Assembly (NCBI GenBank): GCA_902547925.1
Contig: CACCQD010000004.1
Coordinates: forward strand, 28,902 to 92,901
DNA: 64,000 nt
Source: an uncultured SAR116 cluster alpha proteobacterium
Lineage (GTDB): Bacteria; Pseudomonadota; Alphaproteobacteria; Puniceispirillales; Puniceispirillaceae
Direction of reading: 5' to 3'
This document shows positions 1-8,797 of this stretch, one piece after another (the stretch's first letter is position 1; each line of letters begins with the position of its first letter). The translations under genes and the position numbers were made by a program. The notes below the pieces were generated by a model. It was not told the DNA's origin. It saw nothing but the letters and a program-made list of their open reading frames with translations, and searched no databases.

Positions 1-351
1 TCAGCAGCGCGTGTATGGGTGAAGCGGGGCACAGGCCAGATGAAAATCAATGGCCGGGACGTGAGTGAATATTTTGCCCGTCCGGTGTTGCAGATGATCC
101 TTGCACAACCGTTCGAGACAACCGAGCGTGTTGGCGAGTTCGACGTGATCGCCACCGTCAAGGGTGGGGGCCTGTCCGGACAGGCTGGCGCTGTACGCCA
201 TGGCATCAGCCGGGCGCTGACGCTGTTTGAGCCGGGCCTGCGGCCGGCGCTGAAGGCTGGGGGCTTCCTGACACGGGATTCACGCGCTGTCGAGCGGAAG
301 AAATATGGTAAGGCGAAAGCCCGCAAGAGCTTCCAGTTTTCGAAGCGTTAG
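1..351 (+). CDS. rpsI: 30S ribosomal protein S9 (C-terminal part, cut by window start)
   Basis: Small-subunit ribosomal protein whose C-terminal tail reaches the P-site tRNA. The frame is open from base 1, so the ORF-track start at 19 is not the real start; the visible part begins [17 protein letters not shown], inside the S9 core. The family hallmarks [39 protein letters not shown] and the terminal SKR are all present. The usual partner rplM would lie just outside the window. A strong intrinsic terminator follows about 30 bases after the stop. Confidence 0.97.
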   Translation, partial: SAARVWVKRGTGQMKINGRDVSEYFARPVLQMILAQPFETTERVGEFDVIATVKGGGLSGQAGAVRHGISRALTLFEPGLRPALKAGGFLTRDSRAVERKKYGKAKARKSFQFSKR

Positions 352-382
352 CGTTCGCCAAGACTTTTCACAAGTGCGAGAG

Positions 383-406
383 CCCGGCCCTTTGGCCGGG
401 TTTTTT
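383..406 (+). terminator. Intrinsic terminator after rpsI
   Basis: Perfect 7-bp stem CCCGGCC/GGCCGGG with a 4-base loop, followed directly by six T. It ends the ribosomal-protein transcript. Confidence 0.92.
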
Positions 407-504
407 GTTGGAGGCGAATGCTGGCGGGTGCATGTTTAGAACTCATGCTTGGTGGCTATTTTTTGGGGCTCGTCAAATCGCAATTCAAGGAGGCAACGAC
501 GATC

Positions 505-1220
505 ATGTATCTGCCAACGCATTTTGCCAAAACCGATGCCCGGAGCATCACCGGGTTGATCGCTGAATTCGCCTTGTCCACGCTAGTGGCAGGGATTGGT
601 GATGGCGCGGAGGACAATCATCTTCCGGTATTGTTGCTGGGCGAGGACAGGCTGGTCGGGCATGTCGCGCTGGCGAGCATCGCCAGCTTGAGGATGGTGC
701 GCCGATGATGGCAATTTTTCGGGGCGAGAGCAGCTATGTCTCGTCGAATTGGTATCCGACAAAAAAAGCGCATCACCGGCATGTGCCAACCTGGAACTAT
801 GAGTTCTTCGTGTCCATGGCCGGATCAGCTTTCAACATGACAGCCGGACAAAACGCGCCGTCGTCGTCCGCTTGAGGAAAACCATGGAGACGCGAATCAA
901 TGGCGGCGAGGCTGGCGCATGGCTGATGCGCCGGAAAATTTATCGAGGCCAATTTGGCCAATGTCGTGGTGTTCAGCATCCCGATCGAGCGGATTGTCGG
1001 CAAATCAAAGCTGAACCAGAACAGGGGGTCGGTCGACCATGAGGCAGTCAAACAGGTGATGGACGAGAGGGGCCACAAACGCCTTGTCAGCTGGATGAAA
1101 ATGCATAAGGTGCATGCGGTGCCAGTATCACCCGCGCCTGACGGGGCAAACATGTCGGATATTTCAGACGGGGCGAAACCGGCTGACATATCAAAGCCAC
1201 CCGATCAGGACAAAAAATAA
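505..1220 (+). pseudogene. Decayed PaiB-like FMN-binding regulator
   Basis: Remnant of a PaiB/FMN-binding split-barrel protein. An ATG at 505 with an AAGGAGG-like ribosome site starts MYLPTHFAKTDARSITGLIAEF and reads through DNHLPVLLL and GHVALA. The frame then breaks near 700. It resumes in a second frame at 705 (MMAIFRGESSYVSSNWYPTKKAHHRHVPTWNYEF) and later in the frame of ORF 954..1220 (VVVFSIPIERIVGKSKLNQNR, the typical C-terminal motif). At least two frameshifts disable the gene. Family assignment rests on the YVSxNWYPTKK...VPTWNYE and GKxKLNQNR motifs. No function is expected now. Confidence 0.8.
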
Positions 1221-1621
1221 TCAACAATGCTTTAGAGATAGAGCACGGTGAAAATCATGTTGATCCATTTTAGTTGTTTTTTGGTGTGCAGCCTCGCGCA
1301 ATAAACCCTTCTCAGGCAAAAAGGCAGACCAATGAACATGGTCCATGGGTGCCAGTCATTGATGATGGCAATCGTGCTGGCAAGGCCGAGGACCGGCGCC
1401 AGTCATCTGAGTTGTTGTTCATATTTTGCAAATGCCATGAGGCGCACACTTTACCTCCAAATGAAAAACATGCGATCAAAACAATGGCAGGCGCGTTAAT
1501 GATTTGCCGGTATCAGGAAGCGCCTCAGTGAAGAGCGGCTGGCAAAAGCGGCTGGCAGAAATGGTTGGCGCAGTTAGCTGATCGAACTGGCACACAGAGA
1601 GGATAAAAAGAGGATGCAGAA
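1221..1621. other. Gap without a recognisable gene
   Basis: The plus-strand ORF 1274..1531 has no recognisable domain, no good ribosome site and unconvincing composition. Nothing else supportable is seen. It may be debris connected with the paiB-like pseudogene. Confidence 0.5.
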
Positions 1622-2173
1622 ATGGCTGATGGGGTAAGTTATCTGTTGGTGGCATTGGAAATGGAGATGCCTGAAACAAGTGTGATACCGGCGGGCTTTG
1701 AGGTGTGTTTCACCGGTGTTGGCAAAATCAATGCCAGCCTTGCCGCTTCAAAAATCTGCGGCAGGCCTGATTGCCGGCGGGTGATCAATTATGGCACGGC
1801 GGGGACGCTGGATGCGGGGCTGGCAGGCCAGCTTGTGCGCGTGGCACGACTGGCGCAGCGCGATATGGATGCGCGGCCATTGGCACCTCTTGGCACAACT
1901 CCGTTCGAGGAGGATGGCGGCATGATCGAGCTTGGCGGCGAGGGAGTCCTGCTCAGCACCGGTGATAATTTCGTCACTAGCCCACCCGCCCTCGTCAGCG
2001 ACATTGTGGATATGGAGGGCTATGCCATCGCCAAAGCCTGTGCGCGCGCAACTGTGCCGTTTGAATGTTTCAAGTTTGTTACCGATCTGGCCGATAAAGA
2101 GGCGACAGCGAACTGGCGGGCGAATGTGGCCAAAGGGGGGTGGATGATGCTGGCAAAGCTGGCGACATTATAG
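1622..2173 (+). CDS. Nucleosidase of the MTA/SAH nucleosidase (PNP/UDP phosphorylase) family
   Basis: A 183-residue protein of the phosphorylase/nucleosidase superfamily, which cleaves the N-glycosidic bond of nucleosides such as methylthioadenosine or S-adenosylhomocysteine. Seen: a hydrophobic N-terminal strand with VCFTGVGKINAS (GVGK...NA loop), INYGTAGTLDAGL, and VDMEGYAIAKAC near residue 135, the ME motif that binds ribose. A Thr-Asp pair (KFVTDLADKEA) follows, at the position of the catalytic Asp. It is shorter than the usual ~230 residues of MtnN, but short alphaproteobacterial versions are common. The exact substrate cannot be read from sequence. It stands alone, upstream of a broken lysE-like gene on the other strand. 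Confidence 0.8.
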   Translation: MADGVSYLLVALEMEMPETSVIPAGFEVCFTGVGKINASLAASKICGRPDCRRVINYGTAGTLDAGLAGQLVRVARLAQRDMDARPLAPLGTTPFEEDGGMIELGGEGVLLSTGDNFVTSPPALVSDIVDMEGYAIAKACARATVPFECFKFVTDLADKEATANWRANVAKGGWMMLAKLATL

Positions 2174-2215
2174 GCGCGGCGGAGATGCCTTGCTGAAATG
2201 GGTGCTGGCTGGCGG

Positions 2216-2848
2216 TCAGGTGGCCTGAAGCCCCGCTGTCACAACAACAAGCAGGAGCAGGACAACGCGGCTGCCGCTTTTCAGCATGGCCAGGTGCCGT
2301 GGTTTGCTCGGGCGGGCGCGCAGATGGCTGGCAAGAAGCGCATAGGCAAGCGCATTGGCCGCGCCAAACAGAACGAAGGTCGGGATCATGATAGAGAATT
2401 GCGGCAATAGCGGGTGGTCAGGCGTGATGAAATGCGGCACAAAGGCGATGAAAAAACCGATCGATTTGGGATTGAACAGGATGACGATGGCGGCATCACG
2501 AAAGGCCTAGGACGCAGACAGAGTGAGCGTGCCCGCAATCATTGGTGACGCCTGGCTGCCGCGCAGAATCATCCGCAGCCCAAGCTAGCAAAGATAGAGC
2601 GCGCCAAACCATTTCAACGTTGTGAACAGCGTCGAGGACACCAGAATCAGCGCTCCAAGACTAAGCAGTGAGGAGGTCATCGCAAGCAGTTCACCAAGCA
2701 CAACCCTCGCCAAGATGGCGAGCGCGGTGCGCCACCCATGGGCCAGCGCCTGCGAGACGACAAGCAGAATTGTCGGGCCGGGGATGATCAGGACAAAAAT
2801 AGTGGTGGCTTTAAAGGCGACCCAGTGATCAAATGACAAACAGGACAC
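2216..2848 (-). pseudogene. LysE/RhtB-family amino-acid exporter with two in-frame amber codons
   Basis: Reads as a complete ~210-residue LysE/RhtB exporter (LIIPGPTILLVVSQALAHGWRTALA, later AAIVILFNPKSIGFFIAFVPHFI) in a single frame. It is interrupted by TAG at 2587-2585 (after GALYLC) and by a second TAG at 2509-2507 (before AFRDAAIV). There is no frameshift or deletion. The first falls where the family usually has Trp (YLxWLG), consistent with TGG to TAG. The membrane pattern is otherwise preserved, so inactivation seems recent. Readthrough is unlikely because neighbouring genes end in TAG. Confidence 0.8.
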
Positions 2849-3380
2849 CGTGCTGTGAAATGATCCGTCTAAATGTGACCAGTCTGAATGTGATCAGTCT
2901 GGAGGCGGGAAAATTTTTCTCCTATCTTGAATGACATTGACAATTTGTCGATAAAATATAAACGTAAGAGCATGGTTTTTTTGGAGACATGATCTTTTTG
3001 GGGCTAGTTTTTTTGGGGTGCGCGCCCAGTGGGAAAATCACCCCGTCTGGAAAGGCGTTGTCAAAACACCAAACAGGAACACCAAACCAAAACGTCAAAC
3101 ATGAACGTCACTTGTTAACGCCACATAGAAACGCCAAGCAGCAGGCGTTGAGAGGGTGTCAGCCAGACAAGGGGTGGGCGCGTAAGCGAGCAGGGAGTGA
3201 GCGAAAGCAAGAACTGACAGAACCATCAGGAGCGGCGGCGCGCGGAAGTCAATTTGTTTGATCAATGGCAGAGGCTGAGAGCGGGAACCGAGAGCGGGAA
3301 CCTAGAGCAGGGCCAATAATTTTAGCCATGGGTAGACGCCGAGAACGCGGGCTGGGAGCCATGTACTGGGGATAGTCACG
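2849..3380. other. Intergenic region with short tandem repeats
   Basis: No gene recognised; ORF 2989..3261 is unconvincing. Around 3060-3130 there is an A/C-rich degenerate repeat (CACCAAACAGGAACACC type). At 3277-3302 the 13-mer GAGAGCGGGAACC occurs twice in tandem, with a decayed third copy. Promoter elements for the downstream hydantoinase probably lie here but none is clear. Confidence 0.5.
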
Positions 3381-6300
3381 TTGAATGGAATAAACGGAAT
3401 GAACGGAATGAATGGGATGATGGCGCAAAAAGAGGGTGGCTGGCAATTCTGGGTGGACCGGGGCGGCACTTTTACCGATGTGGTGGCGCGGGCACCGGAT
3501 GGCACGCTGAAAACGCACAAGCTGCTGTCGGAAAATCCCGAAGCCTATGAGGATGCGGCGTTGCAGGGAATCCGGGACATGCTAGCGCTAGGCGATGACG
3601 CGCCGATCCCCGAGGCCGCGATCGAGGCGGTGAAGATGGGAACAACGGTGGCGACCAACGCGTTGTTGGAGCGCAAGGGCGAACGGACGCTGCTGGTGGT
3701 GACAAAAGGGTTCCGTGACCAATTGCGGATTGCCTATCAGGCACGGCCCCGGCTGTTTGACATGAATATCGTGCTGCCGGAAATGCTGTATGAGCGGATC
3801 GAGGAAGCCGATGAGCGTGTCGATGCGCGCGATCAGGTGTTGGTGCCGCTGGATGCCGAGGGGCTGCAAGGCCAGTTGCAGGCCGCCTATGATGATGGCA
3901 TCCGGTCAATTGCGATTGTGCTGATGCATGGCTACCGCGTGCATGACCATGAAAAACAGATTGCAGCAATGGCGCGCAAGATCGGCTTTGGGCAAATCTC
4001 GACAAGCCACGAGACAAGCTCGATGATCAAATTTGTCGGACGCGGCGATACCACCGTTGCCGATGCTTATCTCTCGCCAATCCTGCGCCGCTATATCGAC
4101 CGGATCGCCAAGGCGCTTGGCACTGTTAATCTACAGATGATGCAGTCGAATGGCGGCCTGACCGGGGCCAATCTGTTTCAGGGCAAGGATGCCATCCTGT
4201 CCGGCCCGGCAGGCGGTATTGTCGGCGCGGTGAAAACGGCGGAGCAGGCCGGTTTTGACAAGGTGATCACTTTTGATATGGGCGGCACCTCAACCGACGT
4301 GGCGCATTATAACAATGCCTATGAGCGGGTTTTCGAGACATTGGTTGCCGGGGTGCGGATCCATGCGCCGATGCTGTTGATCCATACGGTGGCGGCGGGT
4401 GGTGGTTCGCTTTGCCAGTTTGACGGGGCGCGGTTTCGCGTTGGCCCGGAGAGTGCGGGCGCCAATCCGGGGCCAGCCTGTTACCGGCGCGGCGGCCCGC
4501 TGGCGGTGACCGATTGCAATGTGATGCTTGGCAAGTTGCAGACAGATTTCTTTCCCTCGGTATTTGGCCCAGACCAGAATGAAAAGCTGGATGCCGAGGT
4601 GGTGCGCCAGAAATTCGCCAGCCTTGCCGCCGAGTTCTCGGTAGCGACCGGTGCTGACCGCAGCGCCGAGCAGATTGCTGACGGGTTTTTGCGGATCGCC
4701 GTCGAAAATATGGCAAACGCGATCAAGAAAATCTCGGTTCAACGCGGCTATGATTTGACCGATTATGCGCTGCAATGTTTTGGCGGTGCGGGGGGACAGC
4801 ATGCCTGTCTGATTGCTGATGTTCTGGGAATGAATGTCGTTCTGGTGCATCCCTTTGCCGGAGTGCTGTCCGCCTATGGCATGGGGCTGGCTGATGTGCG
4901 GGCGCTGCGCGAGCGGACGGTCGAGGCACGGCTTGACGAGGAGGTGGTGCCGCGCCTGGTGGGGGAGCTTGATGAGCTGGCAGCGGTGGCAGAAAACGAG
5001 GTGTTGGAACAAAAGATCGCGCCAGAAAAAATTGAAATAAAACGATTTGTTCATCTGCGTTATGATGGATCAGACACCTCGCTTGAGGTGCAGTTTGGCC
5101 CGGTGCCGGAGATGGTCAGCGCCTATGAGGCAGCCTATCGCGCACGTTTTGGCTTTGTAATGCCGGGCAAGGGCGTGATTGCCGCAACGATCTCGGTGGA
5201 GGCGATTGGCCACACATTTGATCTGGAAAGCGAAACGCTGGCGGTGAGTGGTGAGGCCGCACCGATCAGCAGTGCCGAAGCCTATATGGGTGGCGATTTT
5301 GTCAATGCGCCCATCTATGACCGCGACACGGTGCCGGCGGGAAGTCGGATTGACGGGCCAGCGCTGATCATTGAGGCAACGGGAACAACGATTGTCGAGC
5401 CCGGCTGGCAGGCGGAAATGACGGCGCTCGGCAATCTGGTGCTGCGCCGCGTGGTGGCCCGGGTGGCCCAGGTGGCGATCGGCACGACAAGTGATCCGGT
5501 GATGCTCGAGGTGTTCAATAATCTGTTCATGTCGATTGCCGAACAGATGGGCTTTACGCTGCAGAACACGGCGCTGTCGGTCAATGTCAAGGAACGGCTG
5601 GATTTTTCCTGTGCGATTTTCGATGCGACAGGATCGTTGATCGCCAATGCACCGCACATGCCGGTGCATCTTGGCTCTATGGGCGAGTCGGTGCGGGCAG
5701 TGATCCGGGACAATGAGGGGGCGATCAATGAGGGTGACGGATTTGTTCTGAACAATCCCTATAATGGCGGCACGCATCTGCCCGATATCACCGTGGTCAC
5801 GCCGGTGTTCGATCAGGGCGAGATTCTGTTTTTTGTCGCGTGCCGGGGTCATCATCCCGATGTTGGCGGCAAAACACCCGGATCGGCACCACCAGACTCT
5901 GCGCATATTGATGAGGAAGGTGTGCTGATCAACAATTTCAAGTTGGTCGATGGCGGTGAATACCGTGAAGCGGAAATGGTGGAGGTTCTGAACGACGCGC
6001 TGTATCCGGCGCGCAATCCAAAGCAGAATATCGCCGATCTAAGGGCGCAGCTGGCAGCGAATGAGAAGGGCGTTCAGGAGCTGCACAAGATGGTTGCGCA
6101 TTATGGGATGGAGACGGTGCTGGCCTATATGGGGCATGTGCAGGACAATGCTGAGGAATCGGTGCGCAGGGTGATTGATGTGCTGCGGGATGGCAGCTTC
6201 ACGTATCCCATGGATAATGGCCAGCAGGTGAGCGTGGCGATCTCTATTGACCGGGAAAACCGCTCAGCCAAGGTTGATTTTACCGGAACCAGCAAGCAGG

Positions 6301-7088
6301 GCGCGAATAATTTCAACGCACCGGCGGCGGTGTGCCGGGCGGCGGTGCTCTATGTGTTCCGCACGCTGGTCAATGATGATATCCCGATGAATGAGGGCTG
6401 TCTGAAGCCAGTCGAGATCATCCTCCCCGATGATTGCATGCTGCGCGCGCAATATCCAGCGGCGGTGATTGCCGGTAATGTTGAAACCTCGCAGATTGTC
6501 ACGGATACGCTGTATGGCGCGCTGGGGGTGATGGCGGCGGCGCAAGGAACGATGAATAATTTCATCTATGGCAACGAAGATTATCAATATTATGAAACGC
6601 TGTGTGGTGGCTCCGGGGCCGGTCCCGATTTCGATGGGGCAGACGCTGTTCACACGCATATGACGAACAGCCGTCTGACAGACCCGGAGGTGCTGGAATG
6701 GCGTTATCCGGTGCTGTTGGAGAGTTTTGAGGTGCGCACCGGGTCCGGCGGGCGTGGCCGGCATCATGGCGGTGATGGGGTGCGGCGGCGAATACGTTTT
6801 CTGGAGGAGATGGACGCGGTGATCCTGGCCAACCACCGGATCGTGCCGCCCTATGGCATGGCTGGCGGCGGCGCGGCAGCGGTCGGGCGCAACTGGGTTG
6901 AGCGTGTCGATGGCAGTGTTGAGGAATTGACGGCAACCGATCTCCGATTGATGCAGCCGGGCGATGTGTTCGTTATCGAAACGCCGGGCGGTGGCGGGTT
7001 TGGTCCAGAAGAAGCGGGTCCGACAGGGGCGGATCAAGCGGAAGGCGAACAGGGTAAAGACCGACAGGGGAAAGGAGAGCCAAAATGA
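3381..7088 (+). CDS. Fused HyuA/HyuB-type hydantoinase / 5-oxoprolinase
   Basis: ATP-dependent cytosolic ring-opening enzyme of the hydantoinase/5-oxoprolinase/acetophenone carboxylase family, with both subunits in one 1235-residue chain as in eukaryotic-type OPLAH. The HyuA half (about 20-690) shows DRGGTFTDVV, DMGGTSTDVAHY and HTVAAGGGSLCQFDG, the actin-like ATPase motifs. The HyuB half (about 705-1210) begins DPVMLEVFNNLFMSIAEQMG and contains RGHHPDVGGKTPGS and GSGGRGRHHGG. The TTG start at 3381 gives an NGMNGMNGM repeat; ATG codons at 3417/3420 (MMAQKEGGWQFW) are more likely the functional start. The tail is Gln/Lys/Gly-rich and dispensable-looking. The winged-helix gene overlaps its stop by ATGA. 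The substrate could be 5-oxoproline, a hydantoin or a related lactam. Confidence 0.9.
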   Translation: MNGINGMNGMNGMMAQKEGGWQFWVDRGGTFTDVVARAPDGTLKTHKLLSENPEAYEDAALQGIRDMLALGDDAPIPEAAIEAVKMGTTVATNALLERKGERTLLVVTKGFRDQLRIAYQARPRLFDMNIVLPEMLYERIEEADERVDARDQVLVPLDAEGLQGQLQAAYDDGIRSIAIVLMHGYRVHDHEKQIAAMARKIGFGQISTSHETSSMIKFVGRGDTTVADAYLSPILRRYIDRIAKALGTVNLQMMQSNGGLTGANLFQGKDAILSGPAGGIVGAVKTAEQAGFDKVITFDMGGTSTDVAHYNNAYERVFETLVAGVRIHAPMLLIHTVAAGGGSLCQFDGARFRVGPESAGANPGPACYRRGGPLAVTDCNVMLGKLQTDFFPSVFGPDQNEKLDAEVVRQKFASLAAEFSVATGADRSAEQIADGFLRIAVENMANAIKKISVQRGYDLTDYALQCFGGAGGQHACLIADVLGMNVVLVHPFAGVLSAYGMGLADVRALRERTVEARLDEEVVPRLVGELDELAAVAENEVLEQKIAPEKIEIKRFVHLRYDGSDTSLEVQFGPVPEMVSAYEAAYRARFGFVMPGKGVIAATISVEAIGHTFDLESETLAVSGEAAPISSAEAYMGGDFVNAPIYDRDTVPAGSRIDGPALIIEATGTTIVEPGWQAEMTALGNLVLRRVVARVAQVAIGTTSDPVMLEVFNNLFMSIAEQMGFTLQNTALSVNVKERLDFSCAIFDATGSLIANAPHMPVHLGSMGESVRAVIRDNEGAINEGDGFVLNNPYNGGTHLPDITVVTPVFDQGEILFFVACRGHHPDVGGKTPGSAPPDSAHIDEEGVLINNFKLVDGGEYREAEMVEVLNDALYPARNPKQNIADLRAQLAANEKGVQELHKMVAHYGMETVLAYMGHVQDNAEESVRRVIDVLRDGSFTYPMDNGQQVSVAISIDRENRSAKVDFTGTSKQGANNFNAPAAVCRAAVLYVFRTLVNDDIPMNEGCLKPVEIILPDDCMLRAQYPAAVIAGNVETSQIVTDTLYGALGVMAAAQGTMNNFIYGNEDYQYYETLCGGSGAGPDFDGADAVHTHMTNSRLTDPEVLEWRYPVLLESFEVRTGSGGRGRHHGGDGVRRRIRFLEEMDAVILANHRIVPPYGMAGGGAAAVGRNWVERVDGSVEELTATDLRLMQPGDVFVIETPGGGGFGPEEAGPTGADQAEGEQGKDRQGKGEPK

Positions 7089-7615
7089 GCCCGGAGCGTT
7101 CCAGAATTGTCTCGTCAGCGCATCTTGTCTCGGACAGCGCGGCAGAGCTGAGCGAGGTCGAATATGGCCTGATCGTCGCCAGTAACGCCTTTGGGCTGTG
7201 GTGCGTGCGGGGGACCGCAGCGGCGATTGCCGAATTTCCGGTGGCCGCTGATTTGGGGGTGTTGGATGTGTTGTGCCTGCACTCGGTCAATCATCGGGGG
7301 CGCGAGAAAAAGCTGGCCGATATCTGTTTCAAACTGAATATTGAGGAAACGCATCTGGTCAATTATGCGCTGAAGAAGCTGGTCAAGGCGGGGCTTGTCG
7401 GGGGCCGCAAACAGGGCAAGGAAGTGCTTTATGCAACAAGCGACATGGGCAAGGCGTTGTGTCTGCGCTATCGCGAGATACGCGAGGCCTGTCTTGTCGA
7501 TGCGTTTTCTGCGCTTGGCGAAATTGATGCCGAGAGTCTGGCCGATCTGGCGCGGCAATTGCGCGTACTGTCCGGGCTATATGGGCAGGCCGCCCGCAGC
7601 GCAACCAATCTATAG
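7085..7615 (+). CDS. Winged-helix DNA-binding protein linked to hydantoinase
   Basis: A 176-residue predicted transcription factor of the MarR-like winged-helix type. The region EKKLADICFKLNIEETHLVNYALKKLVKAGLVGGRKQGKEVLYATSDMGKAL (about 75-130) reads as helix-turn-helix plus beta wing. The N-terminal region is helical and probably helps dimerise. It starts with ATGA overlap on the hydantoinase gene, so the two are co-translated. The likely job is control of this catabolic locus. Ligand and operator are unknown. Confidence 0.75.
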   Translation: MSPERSRIVSSAHLVSDSAAELSEVEYGLIVASNAFGLWCVRGTAAAIAEFPVAADLGVLDVLCLHSVNHRGREKKLADICFKLNIEETHLVNYALKKLVKAGLVGGRKQGKEVLYATSDMGKALCLRYREIREACLVDAFSALGEIDAESLADLARQLRVLSGLYGQAARSATNL

Positions 7616-7665
7616 CCGGAACAAATGCGGGAGCAAATACGGGAATGGACTCGGGAACAGATGTT

Positions 7666-8643
7666 ATGAGGGCTGTCTGGTATGAGAGCAATGGGCCGGC
7701 AGGAGAGGTGCTGGTCACTGGCGAGATGGCGCGGCCAGAACCAAAGGAAGACGAGGTGTTGGTGCGGCTTCATGCAAGCGGGATAAACCCGTCTGACGTG
7801 AAAGCGCGTGCTGGCGCGCGGCCGATGGCGTTTGACAGGGTGATCCCACATAGTGACGGGGCCGGTGTGGTTGAGGCTGTTGGCGAGGCGATTGGTGACT
7901 TTGATGTTGGTGCCCGGGTGTTTATCCGCAATGGCCAATGGCGGCGGGCTCTGGGAAGCGCGGCGGCGTACATCGCGCTTGATGCCGGGCTGGTGCATCC
8001 GCTGCCGGATGCGGTGTCTTTTGAGGTGGGGGCAAGCCTTGGCATTCCAGGCATGACCGCAGCGCATGCGGTGCTAAAGGACGGGCCGGTTGATGGTGCC
8101 AGCCTGTTGGTGCAGGGCGGCGGCGGGACGGTGGCGCGTCTGGCGGTGCAGATTGCGCGGGCCAGCGGGGCACGGGTAATCACGACAAGCAGCCGCGCCG
8201 ACCAGCGCCGGCGGCTGATCGGGCTTGGTGCAAGCGCGGCGCTTGATTACCGTGACCCGGAGTTGGCGCACCAGATCATCGCGGCAAATGGCGGGCGACC
8301 AATTGACCGGGTGATTGACGCCGAGGTCGGTGCCAATCTTGACACCAGTCTGGAGGTACTGCGTGAGGGTGGGATGATTGCCGGTTATGGCTCAGTCAAA
8401 CACCCAAACCCGGAACTTCCATTTATTAAAATGATGTTTAAAAACATAACCTTGTCATCTATTCTTGTGTATCTGCTTGAAGATGATGACGCGGCACGCT
8501 ATGCGGCTATTCTGGGGAAGATGCTGAGCGCGGAGACAGTCCAGCTGTCGGTGGCGGCGGCGCTGGGTCTGGAGGAGGCGGTGCAGGCGCATGAGATGGT
8601 CGAGGCCGGCAACCGCGATGGGGCTGTGGTGCTGATGGTCTAG
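7666..8643 (+). CDS. Zinc-independent NADPH:quinone-reductase-like MDR oxidoreductase
   Basis: Medium-chain reductase of about 325 residues. It has the GroES-like N-terminus (VRLHASGINPSDVKARAG, PHSDGAGVVEAVG) and a Rossmann NADPH domain (LLVQGGGGTVARLAVQIARASGARVITTSSRADQ). The Cys/His zinc ligands of alcohol dehydrogenases are absent, as in Qor/zeta-crystallin enzymes that reduce quinones or enones. The ORF track starts at 7645, but MRAVWYESNGPAG at 7666 matches the usual family N-terminus. The gap from the previous gene carries a short repetitive run (GGGAGCAAATACGGGAATGG). The physiological substrate is unknown. Confidence 0.82.
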   Translation: MRAVWYESNGPAGEVLVTGEMARPEPKEDEVLVRLHASGINPSDVKARAGARPMAFDRVIPHSDGAGVVEAVGEAIGDFDVGARVFIRNGQWRRALGSAAAYIALDAGLVHPLPDAVSFEVGASLGIPGMTAAHAVLKDGPVDGASLLVQGGGGTVARLAVQIARASGARVITTSSRADQRRRLIGLGASAALDYRDPELAHQIIAANGGRPIDRVIDAEVGANLDTSLEVLREGGMIAGYGSVKHPNPELPFIKMMFKNITLSSILVYLLEDDDAARYAAILGKMLSAETVQLSVAAALGLEEAVQAHEMVEAGNRDGAVVLMV

Positions 8644-8797
8644 GCGCGCCCGGGACGCCCAGCTTCGGGCAGACGCGGGAGAGGCGCGGGAAATGGCTTT
8701 GGCTTGTAAAGCCGGTGTCATTTGGGTACATCATAGGCAAGAGTTTATGATTAACTCAACCGCTACCCCGGTTGCTAACCCTTGCTGGAAAATCCCT

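Noticed and set aside
1274-1531. 85-residue plus-strand ORF
   Set aside because: No ribosome site, no domain, and composition unlike neighbouring proteins.
2216-2848. Amber readthrough or pyrrolysine use in the lysE-like gene
   Set aside because: Neighbouring genes such as hom and recJ end in TAG, and no suppressor tRNA or pyl gene is seen; ordinary nonsense mutation is simpler.
4290-5054. 254-residue minus-strand ORF inside the hydantoinase gene
   Set aside because: The plus strand has continuous family motifs throughout; the reverse frame has no recognisable domain.
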